Positions 29,175-38,943 are shown, counted from the stretch's first letter. The stretch: 64,000 nt of DNA from Oceanobacillus caeni (GCF_019037185.1 NZ_JAHHXM010000004.1:1-64000), one strand, 5' to 3'. A program made the numbers and translations. The notes: generated from the sequence alone by a model not told the origin.

Positions 29175-30029
29175 ATGCCATTAGTATCTATGAAAGAAAT
29201 GCTTGAAAAAGGAAAAGAAAATGGTTATGCGGTAGGTCAATTTAATATCAATAATCTAGAATACATTCAAGCAATCTTACAAGCGGCAGAAGAAGAAAAA
29301 TCACCTGTCATCTTAGGAGTTTCTGAAGGTGCAGGGAAATATATGGGTGGATTTAATGTTGTTGTAGCAATGGTTAAATCTTTAATGGAATCTTACGGTA
29401 CAACTGTTCCTGTAGCAATCCATCTTGACCATGGTTCAAGTTTTGAAAAATGTGCGGCGGCTATTCATGCAGGATTTACTTCTGTAATGATTGATGCTTC
29501 TCATGACCCAATTGATGAAAACATTGCTACTACTAAAAAGGTAACAGAACTTGCACATCTTCACGGCGTATCAGTTGAAGCTGAAGTAGGTACTGTAGGT
29601 GGAGAAGAAGACGGTGTTATCGGTGGAATTATGTACGCTGATGTAAACGAATGTAAACGTCTTGTAACAGAAGCAGGAATCGATTGTTTAGCACCTGCAC
29701 TTGGATCTGTTCATGGCCCATACCAAGGTGAACCTAACCTAGGATTTAAAGAAATGGAAGAAATCTTAAACGCTGTACAAATTCCATTAGTACTACATGG
29801 TGGTACAGGTATCCCAACTAAAGATATTCAAAAAGCAATTTCATTAGGAACTGCTAAAATTAATGTAAATACAGAAAACCAAATGGCACAAACTGCTGCC
29901 GTTCGTAAAACATTAGAAGAAAAACCTGATTTATATGACCCACGTAAATATCTAGGACCTGGTACAGAAGCTATCAAAGAAACTGTTATAGGTAAAATGC
30001 GTGAATTCGGTTCATCTGGTAAAGCATAA
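29175..30029 (+). CDS. fbaA: Fructose-bisphosphate aldolase, class II
   Basis: 284 aa zinc-dependent aldolase of glycolysis and gluconeogenesis. The zinc ligands and catalytic residues are seen in [63 protein letters not shown] and KINVNTENQ. The frame is open 10 codons upstream, but GAGGAGG sits 8 nt ahead of the ATG at 29175 and the resulting [10 protein letters not shown] start is the family N-terminus. Codon usage is that of a highly expressed gene. It has its own promoter and terminator. Confidence 0.98.
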   Translation: MPLVSMKEMLEKGKENGYAVGQFNINNLEYIQAILQAAEEEKSPVILGVSEGAGKYMGGFNVVVAMVKSLMESYGTTVPVAIHLDHGSSFEKCAAAIHAGFTSVMIDASHDPIDENIATTKKVTELAHLHGVSVEAEVGTVGGEEDGVIGGIMYADVNECKRLVTEAGIDCLAPALGSVHGPYQGEPNLGFKEMEEILNAVQIPLVLHGGTGIPTKDIQKAISLGTAKINVNTENQMAQTAAVRKTLEEKPDLYDPRKYLGPGTEAIKETVIGKMREFGSSGKA

Positions 30030-30041
30030 AACAACATATTG

Positions 30042-30084
30042 CGACGAATGGATTGGGAATACCCCCTATCCACTCGTCGTTTTA
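30042..30084 (+). terminator. Terminator of fbaA
   Basis: GACGAATGGAT / ATCCACTCGTC stem with one mismatch and inner GGG/CCC pairing, followed by TTTTAT. Confidence 0.6.
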
Positions 30085-30137
30085 TCGTATATAATGTTAA
30101 ATGATGTATAAACTTTTCTGAATAGGAGTGAAATTAC

Positions 30138-30779
30138 ATGCAATTTTTTATTGATACAGCTAATATTGATGAAATTCGTGAAGCAAATGCACTTGGTGTT
30201 TTAGGTGGAGTAACAACAAATCCTAGTCTTGTTGCAAAAGAAAAAGGTGTTGATTTCCACGATCGTCTAAAAGAGATCACTGCAGAGATTACAGAAGGTT
30301 CTGTTAGTGCAGAAGTTATTTCTTTGGATTCTGAAGGAATGATTGCAGAAGGTAAAGAACTAGCAGCAATTGCACCAAACATTACTGTAAAACTTCCTAT
30401 GACTTTAGAAGGGCTTAAAGCAACAAAAGCTTTAACAGATCTTGGAATTACAACAAATGTTACATTAATTTTTAACGCAAACCAAGCATTACTTGCTGCA
30501 CGTGCCGGTGCCACATATGTTTCACCATTCCTAGGACGTCTAGATGATATCGGTCAAAACGGTATGACTTTAATTCGTAACATCGCTGAAATTTTTGATA
30601 TTCACGGAATTGATTCAAAAATTATCGCTGCATCTATTCGTCATCCAATGCATGTTACGGAAGCAGCCCTAAATGGTGCAGATATTGCAACGGTACCATT
30701 TAATGTATTAGCTCAACTTGTCAAACATCCATTAACAGATCAAGGAATTGAGAAGTTTTTAGCTGACTGGAATAAATAA
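30138..30779 (+). CDS. ywjH: Transaldolase / fructose-6-phosphate aldolase family (YwjH)
   Basis: 213 aa TIM-barrel of the small transaldolase (TalC/FSA-like) subfamily. Features are [35 protein letters not shown] and the Schiff-base Lys in [47 protein letters not shown] and [10 protein letters not shown] follow. Transaldolase activity in the pentose phosphate pathway is more likely than FSA activity in Bacillaceae; the sequence alone does not settle it. The place between fbaA and murAB is conserved. AGGAGTG precedes the ATG. Confidence 0.92.
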   Translation: MQFFIDTANIDEIREANALGVLGGVTTNPSLVAKEKGVDFHDRLKEITAEITEGSVSAEVISLDSEGMIAEGKELAAIAPNITVKLPMTLEGLKATKALTDLGITTNVTLIFNANQALLAARAGATYVSPFLGRLDDIGQNGMTLIRNIAEIFDIHGIDSKIIAASIRHPMHVTEAALNGADIATVPFNVLAQLVKHPLTDQGIEKFLADWNK

Positions 30780-30825
30780 TTTGTGGAAAATTGAATGAAA
30801 TAAAGGCTTATCGTAAATGATATAA

Positions 30826-30860
30826 TTAGAGCGAATAGATTATTCGCTCTAACTCTTTCT
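30826..30860 (+). terminator. Terminator after ywjH
   Basis: Perfect 12-bp stem TTAGAGCGAATA / TATTCGCTCTAA with a 3-nt loop, then CTCTTTCTTATC. Confidence 0.7.
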
Positions 30861-30907
30861 TATCTCCTTTGTCATACATATGAAAATGGAGGAAAATGAC
30901 CTCTAAA

Positions 30908-31155
30908 AGAAGTTGTTCAAAAAGTCCGGTGAAAATGACACTTCGACGTTTCTAGTTGGCAAGACTCACCGTTCCTCACGTATTAACTGAATACGTTCCG
31001 GTAACGGGAGCTGCGCCTCCTTGAACTGCGACGCACAGGACGTGCTAGTGTCGGCGTTGCAACAAATCTTTACGGTGGGGCGAGTAATCGGAGCCCCAGG
31101 ACGTTGCGATTTAGCCGACCTCGGTCCTTTTCATCCTCCTTTTTGAACACGCATA
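30908..31155. repeat. MITE-like element, copy 1 (about 250 bp) upstream of murAB
   Basis: Left end GAAGTTGTTCAAAAAGTCCG followed by GTGAAAATGAC. Right end CTCGGTCCTTTTCATCC followed by TCCTTTTTGAACACGCA. The ends are imperfect inverted repeats (GTTCAAAAAG / CTTTTTGAAC with TGAAAA / TTTTCA inside). The interior is GC-richer than its surroundings and carries no frame with a ribosome binding site. The element fills most of the ywjH-murAB gap. Confidence 0.75.
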
Positions 31156-31170
31156 AAGCGAGGGTTACAC

Positions 31171-32457
31171 ATGCAAAAAATATTAATTGAAGGTGGCCAT
31201 AAGCTAAATGGCCAAGTAAGAATTAGCGGTGCGAAAAATAGTGCAGTAGCTCTTCTACCAGCTTCGATTTTAGCGAATTCCCCTGTAACAATTGAAGGAT
31301 TACCAAATATCTCAGATGTCCAACTATTAAGTGACCTTTTAGAAGAAATTGGTGGGGACGTAAGTTGGGATGGACAAACGATTATGATTAATCCGGAAAA
31401 GATGGTGGACATGCCTTTACCAAATGGAAAGGTAAAGAAATTAAGGGCTTCATATTATTTTATGGGCGCCATGTTAGGAAAGTTTAATAAGGCGGTAATT
31501 GGACTCCCGGGTGGTTGTTTTTTAGGGCCACGACCGATAGACCAACATATCAAAGGTTTTGAAGCACTTGGCGCAGAGGTAACTAATGAACAAGGTGCGA
31601 TTTATTTACGTGCAAAAGAACTAAGAGGAGCAAGAATCTATCTTGATGTCGTTAGTGTTGGCGCAACGATTAATATTATGCTCGCAGCGGTTCGAGCAAA
31701 AGGGAAGACGGTTATTGAGAATGCGGCAAAAGAGCCTGAAATTATTGACGTCGCAACATTATTAACGAATATGGGTGCAAAGATTAAAGGTGTCGGTACC
31801 GATGTGATACGGATTGAGGGAGTACCGGAACTTCACGGTTGTAGACATACGATTATTCCAGACCGAATTGAGGCAGGGACATACGCAATAGCTGCTGCAG
31901 CACAAGGTAAAGAAGTGATTATTGATAATGTCATCACCAACCATTTAGAAGCTTTACTTGCAAAGCTTAGAGAAATGGGGGTACGTGTGGAGGAAAGCGA
32001 TGAACAATTATTGATTGCTCCAAGAAACACACTAAAAAGTGTTGACATTAAAACTTTGGTTTACCCAGGCTTTCCAACGGATTTACAACAACCTTTTACG
32101 GCGCTATTAACAAAAGCTGAAAATACTGGTGTTGTAACGGATACTATCTATTCTGCTCGACTTAAACATATTGATGAGTTAAGACGTATGAATGCTGCTA
32201 TAAAAGTAGAGGGTGGTTCCGCCATTGTAAGTGGTCCTACAAAACTTCAAGGGGCTAAAGTGAAGGCTTCAGACCTTCGTGCGGGAGCCGCTTTGATTGT
32301 CGCAGGTTTAATGGCCGACGGAATAACGGAAATAACTGGTGTAGATCATATTGATAGGGGATATCAACGTATAACTGAAAAACTAGGCGACCTTGGTGCG
32401 AATATTTGGCGGGAAGAAATGGATGAAGTAGAAATTACCCAATTTCAAAATTTATAA
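31171..32457 (+). CDS. murAB: UDP-N-acetylglucosamine 1-carboxyvinyltransferase (MurA2/MurZ type)
   Basis: 428 aa EPSP-synthase-fold enzyme that adds enolpyruvate from PEP to UDP-GlcNAc, the first committed step of peptidoglycan synthesis. The N-terminal loop has [15 protein letters not shown]. The active-site loop is [19 protein letters not shown] with the PEP-binding, fosfomycin-target Cys116. [15 protein letters not shown] lies in the second half. Position (ywjH-murAB-rho) matches the second MurA paralogue of Bacilli; the main murAA normally lies in the atp region. GAGGG precedes the ATG. The gene is flanked on both sides by the dispersed GTTCAAAAAG element. Confidence 0.96.
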   Translation: MQKILIEGGHKLNGQVRISGAKNSAVALLPASILANSPVTIEGLPNISDVQLLSDLLEEIGGDVSWDGQTIMINPEKMVDMPLPNGKVKKLRASYYFMGAMLGKFNKAVIGLPGGCFLGPRPIDQHIKGFEALGAEVTNEQGAIYLRAKELRGARIYLDVVSVGATINIMLAAVRAKGKTVIENAAKEPEIIDVATLLTNMGAKIKGVGTDVIRIEGVPELHGCRHTIIPDRIEAGTYAIAAAAQGKEVIIDNVITNHLEALLAKLREMGVRVEESDEQLLIAPRNTLKSVDIKTLVYPGFPTDLQQPFTALLTKAENTGVVTDTIYSARLKHIDELRRMNAAIKVEGGSAIVSGPTKLQGAKVKASDLRAGAALIVAGLMADGITEITGVDHIDRGYQRITEKLGDLGANIWREEMDEVEITQFQNL

Positions 32458-32461
32458 TGAA

Positions 32462-32771
32462 AGAGGTTGTTCAAAAGTACGGTGAAAATGACTCTTTGGT
32501 ACTAAGGGTCTTCGACTAAGTTCCGTCACGTCGTCTTTGAAAAAGAAAAGCATTTTTTCTACATGTGACGTGCAATCGAAGAAGCCTTTTCTAATACTCA
32601 AAGCTACGACGCATCGAACTGTGATGCGGAGGAAACGAATTAAAAGAAGGCCAACTAAAAACAGCCTTTGCGGCTAACGTGGGCATACCCCTGTGTAGAG
32701 GCAGCGTTTATAGGACATTGCGCCGTTAGCAGACCACGATCCTTTTCACCCTCCTTTTTGAAAACGCACTT
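32462..32771. repeat. MITE-like element, copy 2 (about 310 bp) downstream of murAB
   Basis: Left end AGAGGTTGTTCAAAAGTACG followed by GTGAAAATGAC. Right end GACCACGATCCTTTTCACC followed by CTCCTTTTTGAAAACGCA. Over the last 40 bp the right end differs from copy 1 at about five positions. The interior differs in length and sequence from copy 1. The short frames inside have no ribosome binding sites and are not called. Confidence 0.75.
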
Positions 32772-33005
32772 AAAAAGAAGCAAAGGCGTAAGCCCCCTTA
32801 AAGGCCAGGAAAGAGACGTCTGTCGTAATGACTGTACTAGCATGACCTGTGCATCATAGTAACGTATGACTGATCCACGTCAGGTGGTCCGATGATGTTG
32901 CGCATAGCGGCGGTTTTAATCGGACATTTTCTTACCGTAGAGATAAAGGAAGTATCGCCTGTCGCTGGATCCGGACGTGGCTATTTGCATGATAAAGCCT
33001 TGATT
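32772..33005. other. GC-richer, structured non-coding stretch
   Basis: It begins AAAGGCGTAAGCCCCCTTA, similar to AAAGGCGCAAGCGCCCGGTA at 62101, and continues with several short self-complementary pieces (for example CTGATCCACGTCAG). Base composition contrasts with the A+T-rich DNA that follows. No frame has a ribosome binding site. It may be a further repeat or a non-coding RNA; not recognised. Confidence 0.35.
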
Positions 33006-33897
33006 TTTATACTTTCATTTCTATTGAAAAAGAAGATAATAAAGGGTTCATTTTATATTTTTTTACAAAATTAGAAGGATTTTAAAGAATTTTATCGAAT
33101 TAATTAAGTAGCTAGTAAATGTATAGTAATCTTATTTAATGGAGAGAATTGAGTCAAACAGTAGTAAATATGTAAAGGGCAGTACATGACGGGAAAAGAC
33201 TTCTGAAGAAGCCAAAATTAGTCTTCTAATAAAGGATAGTAAGGGGGAGCTAGACCTTCTCTAGCTTCCTTTCCAATTATATGAAAACTATGAAACTGAT
33301 ATTTTTCCACAAAATTAATGAATACCCCAACGAAAAAGTATTGAATTAGAGTAAATTTAAGGGTAAGATTGTATTGTTTAACTTTAAACAACGAAAAAGG
33401 AAATAAACACCGATTAGGTTTCTTCATTTTTACTTCCATATTATTTTCTTCGCAAAGGGCTTAACCTTCTCAAAAAGAAGTAGAATAAATCATTTTTAGC
33501 GATTAGAGAGTATAAAACTTTCTTCATGTATAAGTACAACGAGGTATTCGCCAAAGTCTATGCAAATACTAAGTCTTCTTTCGTATTAGTAAAGAATAAA
33601 ATTAAGCGCTAGCTAGGAAGTATTTTGTCATAAAGAATTAATGATCAAGTAATGAAAAGCTACTATGCTCGTCGTGTTACAAGGTTATTCAGAGAATCAG
33701 TAATCCTCTAAAGGAGCTAGAGGAAGGTATGTTCATGAGTAAATCCAAGGGGACCTCTAAACAAAGCAAATGCGAGTTTCTCTAAATGTCTTTTAATAAT
33801 ATAAATGTAAGCCGTCTTTTTTAATGATAGTTTGACTTTTCAAAATAATAATTCATCTTAAGCAGAAGATGGTAAAGGAATGGACGAGGGTGAAAAT
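33006..33897 (+). other. A+T-rich murAB-rho intergenic region
   Basis: About 0.9 kb without a supportable gene. It has a 10-bp hairpin at 33245-33268 (GGGAGCTAGA / TCTAGCTTCC) and a small one near 33706-33725. In B. subtilis glpX lies here, and no trace of it was recognised. Part of this may be a long rho leader. Confidence 0.45.
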
Positions 33898-35178
33898 ATG
33901 TCAGCATTAACAATCTCTCAATTAGAGACGTTAACTTTAAAAGAATTATATGCACTGGCAAAGGAATATCGAATTTCTTATTATGCTAAATTAACAAAGA
34001 AAGAACTCATTTTTGCTATTTTAAAAGCGCAAGCTGAAAAAGATGGGTACTTATTTATGGATGGTATATTGGAAATCATTCCTTCAGAAGGCTTTGGTTT
34101 TTTAAGGCCAATCAACTATTCTCCAAGTGCGGAGGATATTTATATTTCGGCATCACAAATCCGTCGTTTTGATTTGAGAAATGGGGATAAAGTTTCTGGG
34201 AAGGTAAGACCCCCGAAAGAAAATGAACGTTATTATGGGTTATTACATGTAGATGCGGTTAACAGCGAGGACCCTGAGACAGCCAAGGAACGGGTTCATT
34301 TTCCAGCATTAACTGCTTTATATCCAGATCGCTTTATGCAATTGGAAACAGACAATAGACAATTGTCTACACGCATTATGGATTTAATGACTCCTGTTGG
34401 TTTTGGACAACGTGGATTAATCGTTGCCCCACCTAAAGCTGGTAAAACGGTGCTACTTAAACAAATTGCAAATAGCATTACTAAAAATCACCCACAAGCA
34501 AAGTTAATTATCTTGTTAGTGGATGAGCGTCCAGAGGAAGTTACGGATATTGAACGTTCTGTAAGTCCTGACGTTGATGTAGTAAGTTCGACGTTTGATG
34601 AGATACCAGAAAGTCATATCAAAGTATCAGAGCTTGTACTGGAAAGAGCGATGCGTCTCGTAGAACATAAACGTGATGTCATTGTTTTAATGGATAGTAT
34701 TACACGTTTAGCTCGTGCATACAACTTAGTTATTCCTCCAAGTGGTAGAACATTGTCGGGAGGAATTGACCCTGCCGCGTTCCACCGTCCAAAGCGTTTC
34801 TTCGGTGCGGCAAGAAATATCGAAGAAGGTGGAAGCTTTACGATATTAGCTACAGCCTTAGTTGATACTGGATCAAGGATGGATGATGTAATCTATGAGG
34901 AATTTAAAGGTACAGGTAATATGGAACTTCACCTAGACCGCCACCTTGCAGAAAGAAGAATCTTCCCAGCAATTGACATTCTGAAATCCGGTACACGTAA
35001 AGAAGAATTACTTATTCCGAAAGAAGATCTGGATAAAGTATGGATGCTGCGTAAAACAATGCAAGATAACCATGACTTCCTAGACCGTTTCTTGAGAAAA
35101 CTAAAATCAACTAAGTCTAATGAGGAATTCTATCAAGTCATGGATGAGGAAATGAAGAGAAAAGGAATGAGACGTTAG
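33898..35178 (+). CDS. rho: Transcription termination factor Rho
   Basis: 426 aa hexameric RNA-dependent ATPase. The order is an N-terminal helical segment (about 1-47), the cold-shock-like RNA-binding domain with GFGFLRPINYSPSAEDIYIS (about 70-110), Walker A in APPKAGKTVLL, Walker B in DVIVLMDSITRLARAYN, and the Q/R loops GGIDPAAFHRPKRFFGAARNIEEGGS. The ATG at 33898 has GAGGGTG 5 nt upstream; the ATG at 33880 has none. Length equals B. subtilis Rho. It closes the conserved murAB-rho-rpmE string. Confidence 0.97.
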   Translation: MSALTISQLETLTLKELYALAKEYRISYYAKLTKKELIFAILKAQAEKDGYLFMDGILEIIPSEGFGFLRPINYSPSAEDIYISASQIRRFDLRNGDKVSGKVRPPKENERYYGLLHVDAVNSEDPETAKERVHFPALTALYPDRFMQLETDNRQLSTRIMDLMTPVGFGQRGLIVAPPKAGKTVLLKQIANSITKNHPQAKLIILLVDERPEEVTDIERSVSPDVDVVSSTFDEIPESHIKVSELVLERAMRLVEHKRDVIVLMDSITRLARAYNLVIPPSGRTLSGGIDPAAFHRPKRFFGAARNIEEGGSFTILATALVDTGSRMDDVIYEEFKGTGNMELHLDRHLAERRIFPAIDILKSGTRKEELLIPKEDLDKVWMLRKTMQDNHDFLDRFLRKLKSTKSNEEFYQVMDEEMKRKGMRR

Positions 35179-35241
35179 TTCCATTTGCGATAAGTACAAT
35201 GAATGGGGTAGTTCCTAATTAAAGAAATTTTACGGATCCCC

Positions 35242-35270
35242 TTGCAAACAGGAAACGACACTGGTATAAT
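35242..35270 (+). promoter_or_regulatory. Strong sigma-A promoter of rpmE2
   Basis: TTGCAA (35242-35247), 17-bp spacer, TATAAT (35265-35270). It produces a leader of about 120 nt. Confidence 0.75.
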
Positions 35271-35276
35271 TCATAG

Positions 35277-35398
35277 ATGTGAGTTTAGATATTCGAGTCT
35301 TAAATAGGTATTTTTAAAAAGGAACTTTAGTACTTTTTTAAAACCCTTTTAAAATAACTCTGTTTCCAAGGGATTCAGGGCATAAGGAGTGGAAAAGC
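35277..35398 (+). promoter_or_regulatory. Leader of rpmE2, possible autogenous L31 leader
   Basis: About 120 nt between the promoter and the start codon, with A/T-rich pairing segments (AAAAAGGAACTTTAGTACTTTTTTA) and a CCAAGGGATTCAGGG block. Ribosomal leader RNAs for L31 are described in Firmicutes. I cannot confirm a match to that motif from the sequence alone. Confidence 0.3.
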
Positions 35399-35644
35399 AT
35401 GAAAGAAGGAATTCATCCTGAGTACAGAAAAGTAGTATTTCTAGATACTAGCTCAGACTTCAAATTCTTGACTGGTTCAACAAGATCTTCTAATGAAACA
35501 ATTGAATGGGAAGATGGTAACACTTATCCTTTAATCAAAGTTGAAATCAGTTCTGATTCACACCCATTCTACACTGGTAAACAAAAAGCTGATAAAGTCG
35601 GCGGACGTGTGGATCGATTCAAGAAGAAATATAATATGAAATAA
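35399..35644 (+). CDS. rpmE2: Ribosomal protein L31, type B (zinc-independent)
   Basis: 81 aa. It has the type-B pattern [28 protein letters not shown], the insertion [31 protein letters not shown], and no cysteine at all, so it cannot form the CxxC zinc site of type-A L31. B. subtilis carries the zinc-binding RpmE at this locus and the type-B YtiA elsewhere under Zur control. Here the zinc-free form occupies the housekeeping position after rho. GGAG lies 9 nt before the ATG. Confidence 0.95.
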   Translation: MKEGIHPEYRKVVFLDTSSDFKFLTGSTRSSNETIEWEDGNTYPLIKVEISSDSHPFYTGKQKADKVGGRVDRFKKKYNMK

Positions 35645-35710
35645 GAGGGAAGCTCTATCTTAATGAGTGGAACTAGCTTGATAAAACCGGAATAGTTCAT
35701 TCCAACTATC

Positions 35711-35754
35711 AAAAACAGGCAAAATACCATTATTTTGCCTGTTTTCGCTTTTTT
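35711..35754 (+). terminator. Terminator of rpmE2
   Basis: AAAAACAGGCAAAATA / TATTTTGCCTGTTTT stem followed by CGCTTTTTT. Confidence 0.88.
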
Positions 35755-35845
35755 GTAGAAAAATTTCCATAAAGATTCTTTAAATTAACCTAATTCGTGG
35801 TAAACTAATAAAGGTTTGTAATAATAAAAAGTGAGGTTCTCTACC

Positions 35846-36466
35846 ATGTATGTAATGAAACAAAGTGGCTGGATTGAAGTAATATGTGGCAGTATGTTTT
35901 CTGGGAAATCGGAAGAACTCATTCGCCGAGTTCGTCGTGCTACTTATGCTCATTTAACGGTGCAAGTGTTTAAACCTGCTATAGATGATCGTTATAATAA
36001 AAAGGATATCGTTTCGCATAATGGAATGTCTACCGTAGCCCAACCAATTAACCAGGTAGAAGAAATTTTTGACCACATCAATCCGAATGTCGATATTATT
36101 GCTATCGATGAAGCACAATTTTTTGATAATTCTATCGTTGAAGTTGCGGAACAGCTAGCAAATAAGGGTGTTCGTGTGATAGCAGCCGGATTAGATACAG
36201 ATTTTCGTGGGGAACCATTTGATCCGATGCCTGAATTAATGGCTGTTAGTGAATCGATTACAAAATTAAATGCCATTTGCCCAATATGTGGATCACCAGC
36301 GAGTCGCACGCAACGCCTGATTAATGGCAAACCAGCTTCTTTCGATGATCCCATTATTCTTGTTGGGGCATCTGAATCCTATGAACCAAGATGTCGTCAT
36401 CATCATGAAGTCCCAAAAAAGCCGATAAATAAAATATGGAAAAGCATGTTAGAGGTAACGGAATAA
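35846..36466 (+). CDS. tdk: Thymidine kinase
   Basis: 206 aa. It phosphorylates thymidine to dTMP for salvage. P-loop is [18 protein letters not shown]; Walker B/lid is [11 protein letters not shown]. The lasso region has [16 protein letters not shown] with CxxC and [10 protein letters not shown] with Cys-His, forming the structural zinc site. [19 protein letters not shown] is the usual N-terminus, and the ATG at 35846 has AGTGAGGTT about 9 nt upstream; the GTG at 35831 falls in that site. It converges with the cdaR-like gene. Confidence 0.96.
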   Translation: MYVMKQSGWIEVICGSMFSGKSEELIRRVRRATYAHLTVQVFKPAIDDRYNKKDIVSHNGMSTVAQPINQVEEIFDHINPNVDIIAIDEAQFFDNSIVEVAEQLANKGVRVIAAGLDTDFRGEPFDPMPELMAVSESITKLNAICPICGSPASRTQRLINGKPASFDDPIILVGASESYEPRCRHHHEVPKKPINKIWKSMLEVTE

Positions 36467-36473
36467 AGCATTT

Positions 36474-36528
36474 AAAAAGAACCCTATAGCGTAGACGTTA
36501 AAAATGTCTGGGCTATAGGGTTCTTTTT
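36474..36528. terminator. Bidirectional terminator between tdk and the cdaR-like gene
   Basis: AAAAAGAACCCTATAGC / GCTATAGGGTTCTTTTT with inner AGAC/GTCT pairing. A-run and T-run on the two sides serve both strands. Confidence 0.9.
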
Positions 36529-36552
36529 AAAGGGCTCTCAAATTTAATATAA

Positions 36553-37638
36553 TTAAAGTTGCTCGTAAATCCATATTGCGACTTGTAATGACAAAGCATC
36601 TTCAAATTTCCTGGGATCTAAACCTGTTTGTTCACTAATCTTGTTAAGTCGATAGATTAATGTATTTCGATGGATAAATAATTCTTCGGCTGTTTTTTGA
36701 ATATGAAGGTTATGATTGAAAAATGCCTTCAAGGTTTTTATGTTTTCTTCGTTTACTTTTTCCAAAATACGCTTGGCAAACCTCTTGGATAATTGCTGAT
36801 TCATTCGGTAAATTAATACCTTTGTTTCTAATTGAGCATAGGATACAATTTCCTTATTACGATCGCTAACTTTCAAGGCCAAATCACAATCTAAATAGGA
36901 CTCCCTGAAATCTTTTAATTTATCAAAGGGTAAGCTATAGGACAAACGAAATTGAATATGTAAACCTTTTAATACCTGATAAACAGTAAGAATTTTTTTA
37001 TCGATCTCTGCTTCACTTATGTTTGTAAATGCAATACATAACTTATTGACATGAATAACTCCAATGAATCCCCTTTTAGGATGGCATGCATTTTCTAAAC
37101 TTTCTATAAGGGTTTTATTGGATACAATAGAGGAACGCTCTTCTATTTGAATGATGACTGTTACGAATGTAGGAATGAATTCAAAATCTAGTTTACCAAT
37201 TAAACGATCTATATCATGATAAGATAGTTCTTTCTTTAATAATTGCTCTAGAAGCATATCTTTTGTTGTTTGTTTCCATTCTGACTGTGATGCGATGTAC
37301 TTTTGATTAATCATTAATTCGGTCATCATTTTAACGAGTTCACCAATTTCACTAATTTTCTTTGGATCCCCAGTTATTCCGATAACCCCGATTATCTTCT
37401 CTTGAAAAACAATAGGCAGATTTATCCCAGGTTTAGCCCCTGATAATTTATCTTCTGGGTAAATAATTATTGTTCTACCATCTTTTATAACTTCTAATGC
37501 GCCTGCATGTATTTGATTTAGCCTCGATGGGTCACAGCTGGCGATAATCTTTCCGTTTCTGTTCATGATATTGACATTTCGATCTACTCTTAGGGAAGCC
37601 TCTTGAACAATGGTTTCTGCCATTTCTCTTGTTAACAT
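36553..37638 (-). CDS. CdaR-like sugar-diacid/glycerate-pathway regulator
   Basis: 361 aa. The N-terminal putative sugar diacid recognition domain (about 1-130: MLTREMAETIVQEASLRVDRNVNIMNRNGKIIASCDPSRLNQIH..., LPIVFQEKIIGVIGITGDP) is followed by a GGDEF-like/CdaR middle. The C-terminal PucR-type HTH is QKTAEELFIHRNTLIYRLNKISEQTGLDPR. CdaR activates D-glucarate, galactarate and glycerate genes in E. coli. Divergent orientation to the glycerate kinase operon supports local activation here, probably with glycerate or a related acid as effector. Confidence 0.87.
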   Translation of the reverse strand: MLTREMAETIVQEASLRVDRNVNIMNRNGKIIASCDPSRLNQIHAGALEVIKDGRTIIIYPEDKLSGAKPGINLPIVFQEKIIGVIGITGDPKKISEIGELVKMMTELMINQKYIASQSEWKQTTKDMLLEQLLKKELSYHDIDRLIGKLDFEFIPTFVTVIIQIEERSSIVSNKTLIESLENACHPKRGFIGVIHVNKLCIAFTNISEAEIDKKILTVYQVLKGLHIQFRLSYSLPFDKLKDFRESYLDCDLALKVSDRNKEIVSYAQLETKVLIYRMNQQLSKRFAKRILEKVNEENIKTLKAFFNHNLHIQKTAEELFIHRNTLIYRLNKISEQTGLDPRKFEDALSLQVAIWIYEQL

Positions 37639-37715
37639 ATCGACGCATCCTTTACAATTGGCAAAATAAACAAAATCTATTACAACTATTCTTACTATTT
37701 CGTATGTTATAACGA

Positions 37716-37744
37716 TGGATTATTTTCGTCAAGATTTTTATAAT
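37716..37744 (+). promoter_or_regulatory. Candidate activator-dependent promoter of glycerate kinase
   Basis: TGGATT, 17-bp spacer, perfect TATAAT (37739-37744). The weak -35 would suit dependence on the divergently encoded regulator. Confidence 0.35.
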
Positions 37745-37782
37745 GAATATATTGAAGGCGTTTACTTTGCGGGGTGAGGTTA

Positions 37783-38943
37783 ATGAAGGTTGTTATTGCA
37801 CCAGATTCTTTTAAAGGAAGCCTAAATGCTATCGATGTGGCGAGTTCTATTAATCAAGGGGTGAAGAAGGCTTACCCGAATGCGGAGACGACATTAGTTC
37901 CTGTTGCGGATGGTGGCGAGGGGACGATGAGTACTTTAATAGCAGCAACAAATGGTATAACAAAAAAGACAACCGTAATTGGTCCTTTGGGTGAGAACTT
38001 GGAAGCAGAATATGGAGTACTTGGGGATCATAAGACCTGTGTGATTGAGATGGCAACTGCATCAGGGCTAGATTTAGTACCTAAAGAAAAACTATCTCCT
38101 TTGCGGGCGACAACATATGGAACAGGGCAACTCATTAAGGACGCATTAGATAATGGGTATAGATCTTTTATTCTTGCTGTTGGAGGATCTGCGACAAATG
38201 ATGGTGGAATGGGTATGCTTCAAGCACTTGGATTGAAGGTTTTAGATCGAGATGGGAATGAGATCGGATTTGGTGGAGGTGAGCTGGGAAAGGTTCACTC
38301 TATCGATTTACAGACATTGGATAGGCGAATCCCAGATTGCTCCTTTTTAATCGCATCCGATGTACAAAATCCTTTCATAGGACCAAATGGAGCCTCCCAT
38401 GTCTTTGGGCCACAGAAAGGTGCCAAACCGAATGAAGTGAAGATCCTAGACGATAACCTTAGCCATTGGGCGGATGAAATTGAAAAGGCAACGGGAATTC
38501 ACCTTCATAACCTGCCCGGTGCAGGTGCTGCTGGGGGGATAGGAGGAGCATTTCTAGCCTTCTTTCCGGCAAAGATGAGGCCAGGTATTGAAGTAGTTTT
38601 GGAATATTGCCAGCTAGATAAAGCTTTAGAAAATGCTGATGTAGTGATTACTGGAGAGGGAAAGGTAGACTTTCAAACCGCTTCGGGAAAAACCCCATTA
38701 GGAGTTGCAAAGGCAGCCATGAAGAAAAACGTTCCAACCATTATTGTAGCAGGTTCGGTGGGGGAAGGAATCGATGTTCTTTATGATTATGGAATTGTTA
38801 GTATCAATAGTATTGCTAAAGAACCAATGACTTTAGAGGAATCCATGAATCATGCTGCGGAGTTACTTGCTTACAGTTCCGAACAAGTTATTCGTTCCTA
38901 TTTCTATCTAGCAACGAAGGGGAGGTCATTTCTATGCAAATAA
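37783..38943 (+). CDS. Glycerate 2-kinase (GarK/GlxK family)
   Basis: 386 aa type-1 glycerate kinase. MKVVIAPDSFKGSLNAIDVASSI, VADGGEGTMSTL, GTGQLIKDALDNG and ILAVGGSATNDGGMGML are the family signatures, with LPGAGAAGGIGGAF and VITGEGKVDFQTASGK in the C-terminal half. It phosphorylates D-glycerate, in this family to 2-phosphoglycerate, which enters lower glycolysis. The ATG at 37783 follows GGGGTGAGG closely; a GTG at 37774 is possible. It overlaps the permease gene by 10 bp, giving a tight operon. Confidence 0.93.
   Translation: MKVVIAPDSFKGSLNAIDVASSINQGVKKAYPNAETTLVPVADGGEGTMSTLIAATNGITKKTTVIGPLGENLEAEYGVLGDHKTCVIEMATASGLDLVPKEKLSPLRATTYGTGQLIKDALDNGYRSFILAVGGSATNDGGMGMLQALGLKVLDRDGNEIGFGGGELGKVHSIDLQTLDRRIPDCSFLIASDVQNPFIGPNGASHVFGPQKGAKPNEVKILDDNLSHWADEIEKATGIHLHNLPGAGAAGGIGGAFLAFFPAKMRPGIEVVLEYCQLDKALENADVVITGEGKVDFQTASGKTPLGVAKAAMKKNVPTIIVAGSVGEGIDVLYDYGIVSINSIAKEPMTLEESMNHAAELLAYSSEQVIRSYFYLATKGRSFLCK

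Noticed and set aside
32668-32859. 63-codon frames on both strands at the end of MITE-like copy 2
   Set aside because: They lie across the conserved repeat end, have no ribosome binding site, and are not shared with the other copies.
33218-33439. 73-codon minus-strand frame in the murAB-rho gap
   Set aside because: It includes a hairpin, has no ribosome binding site and no recognisable domain.
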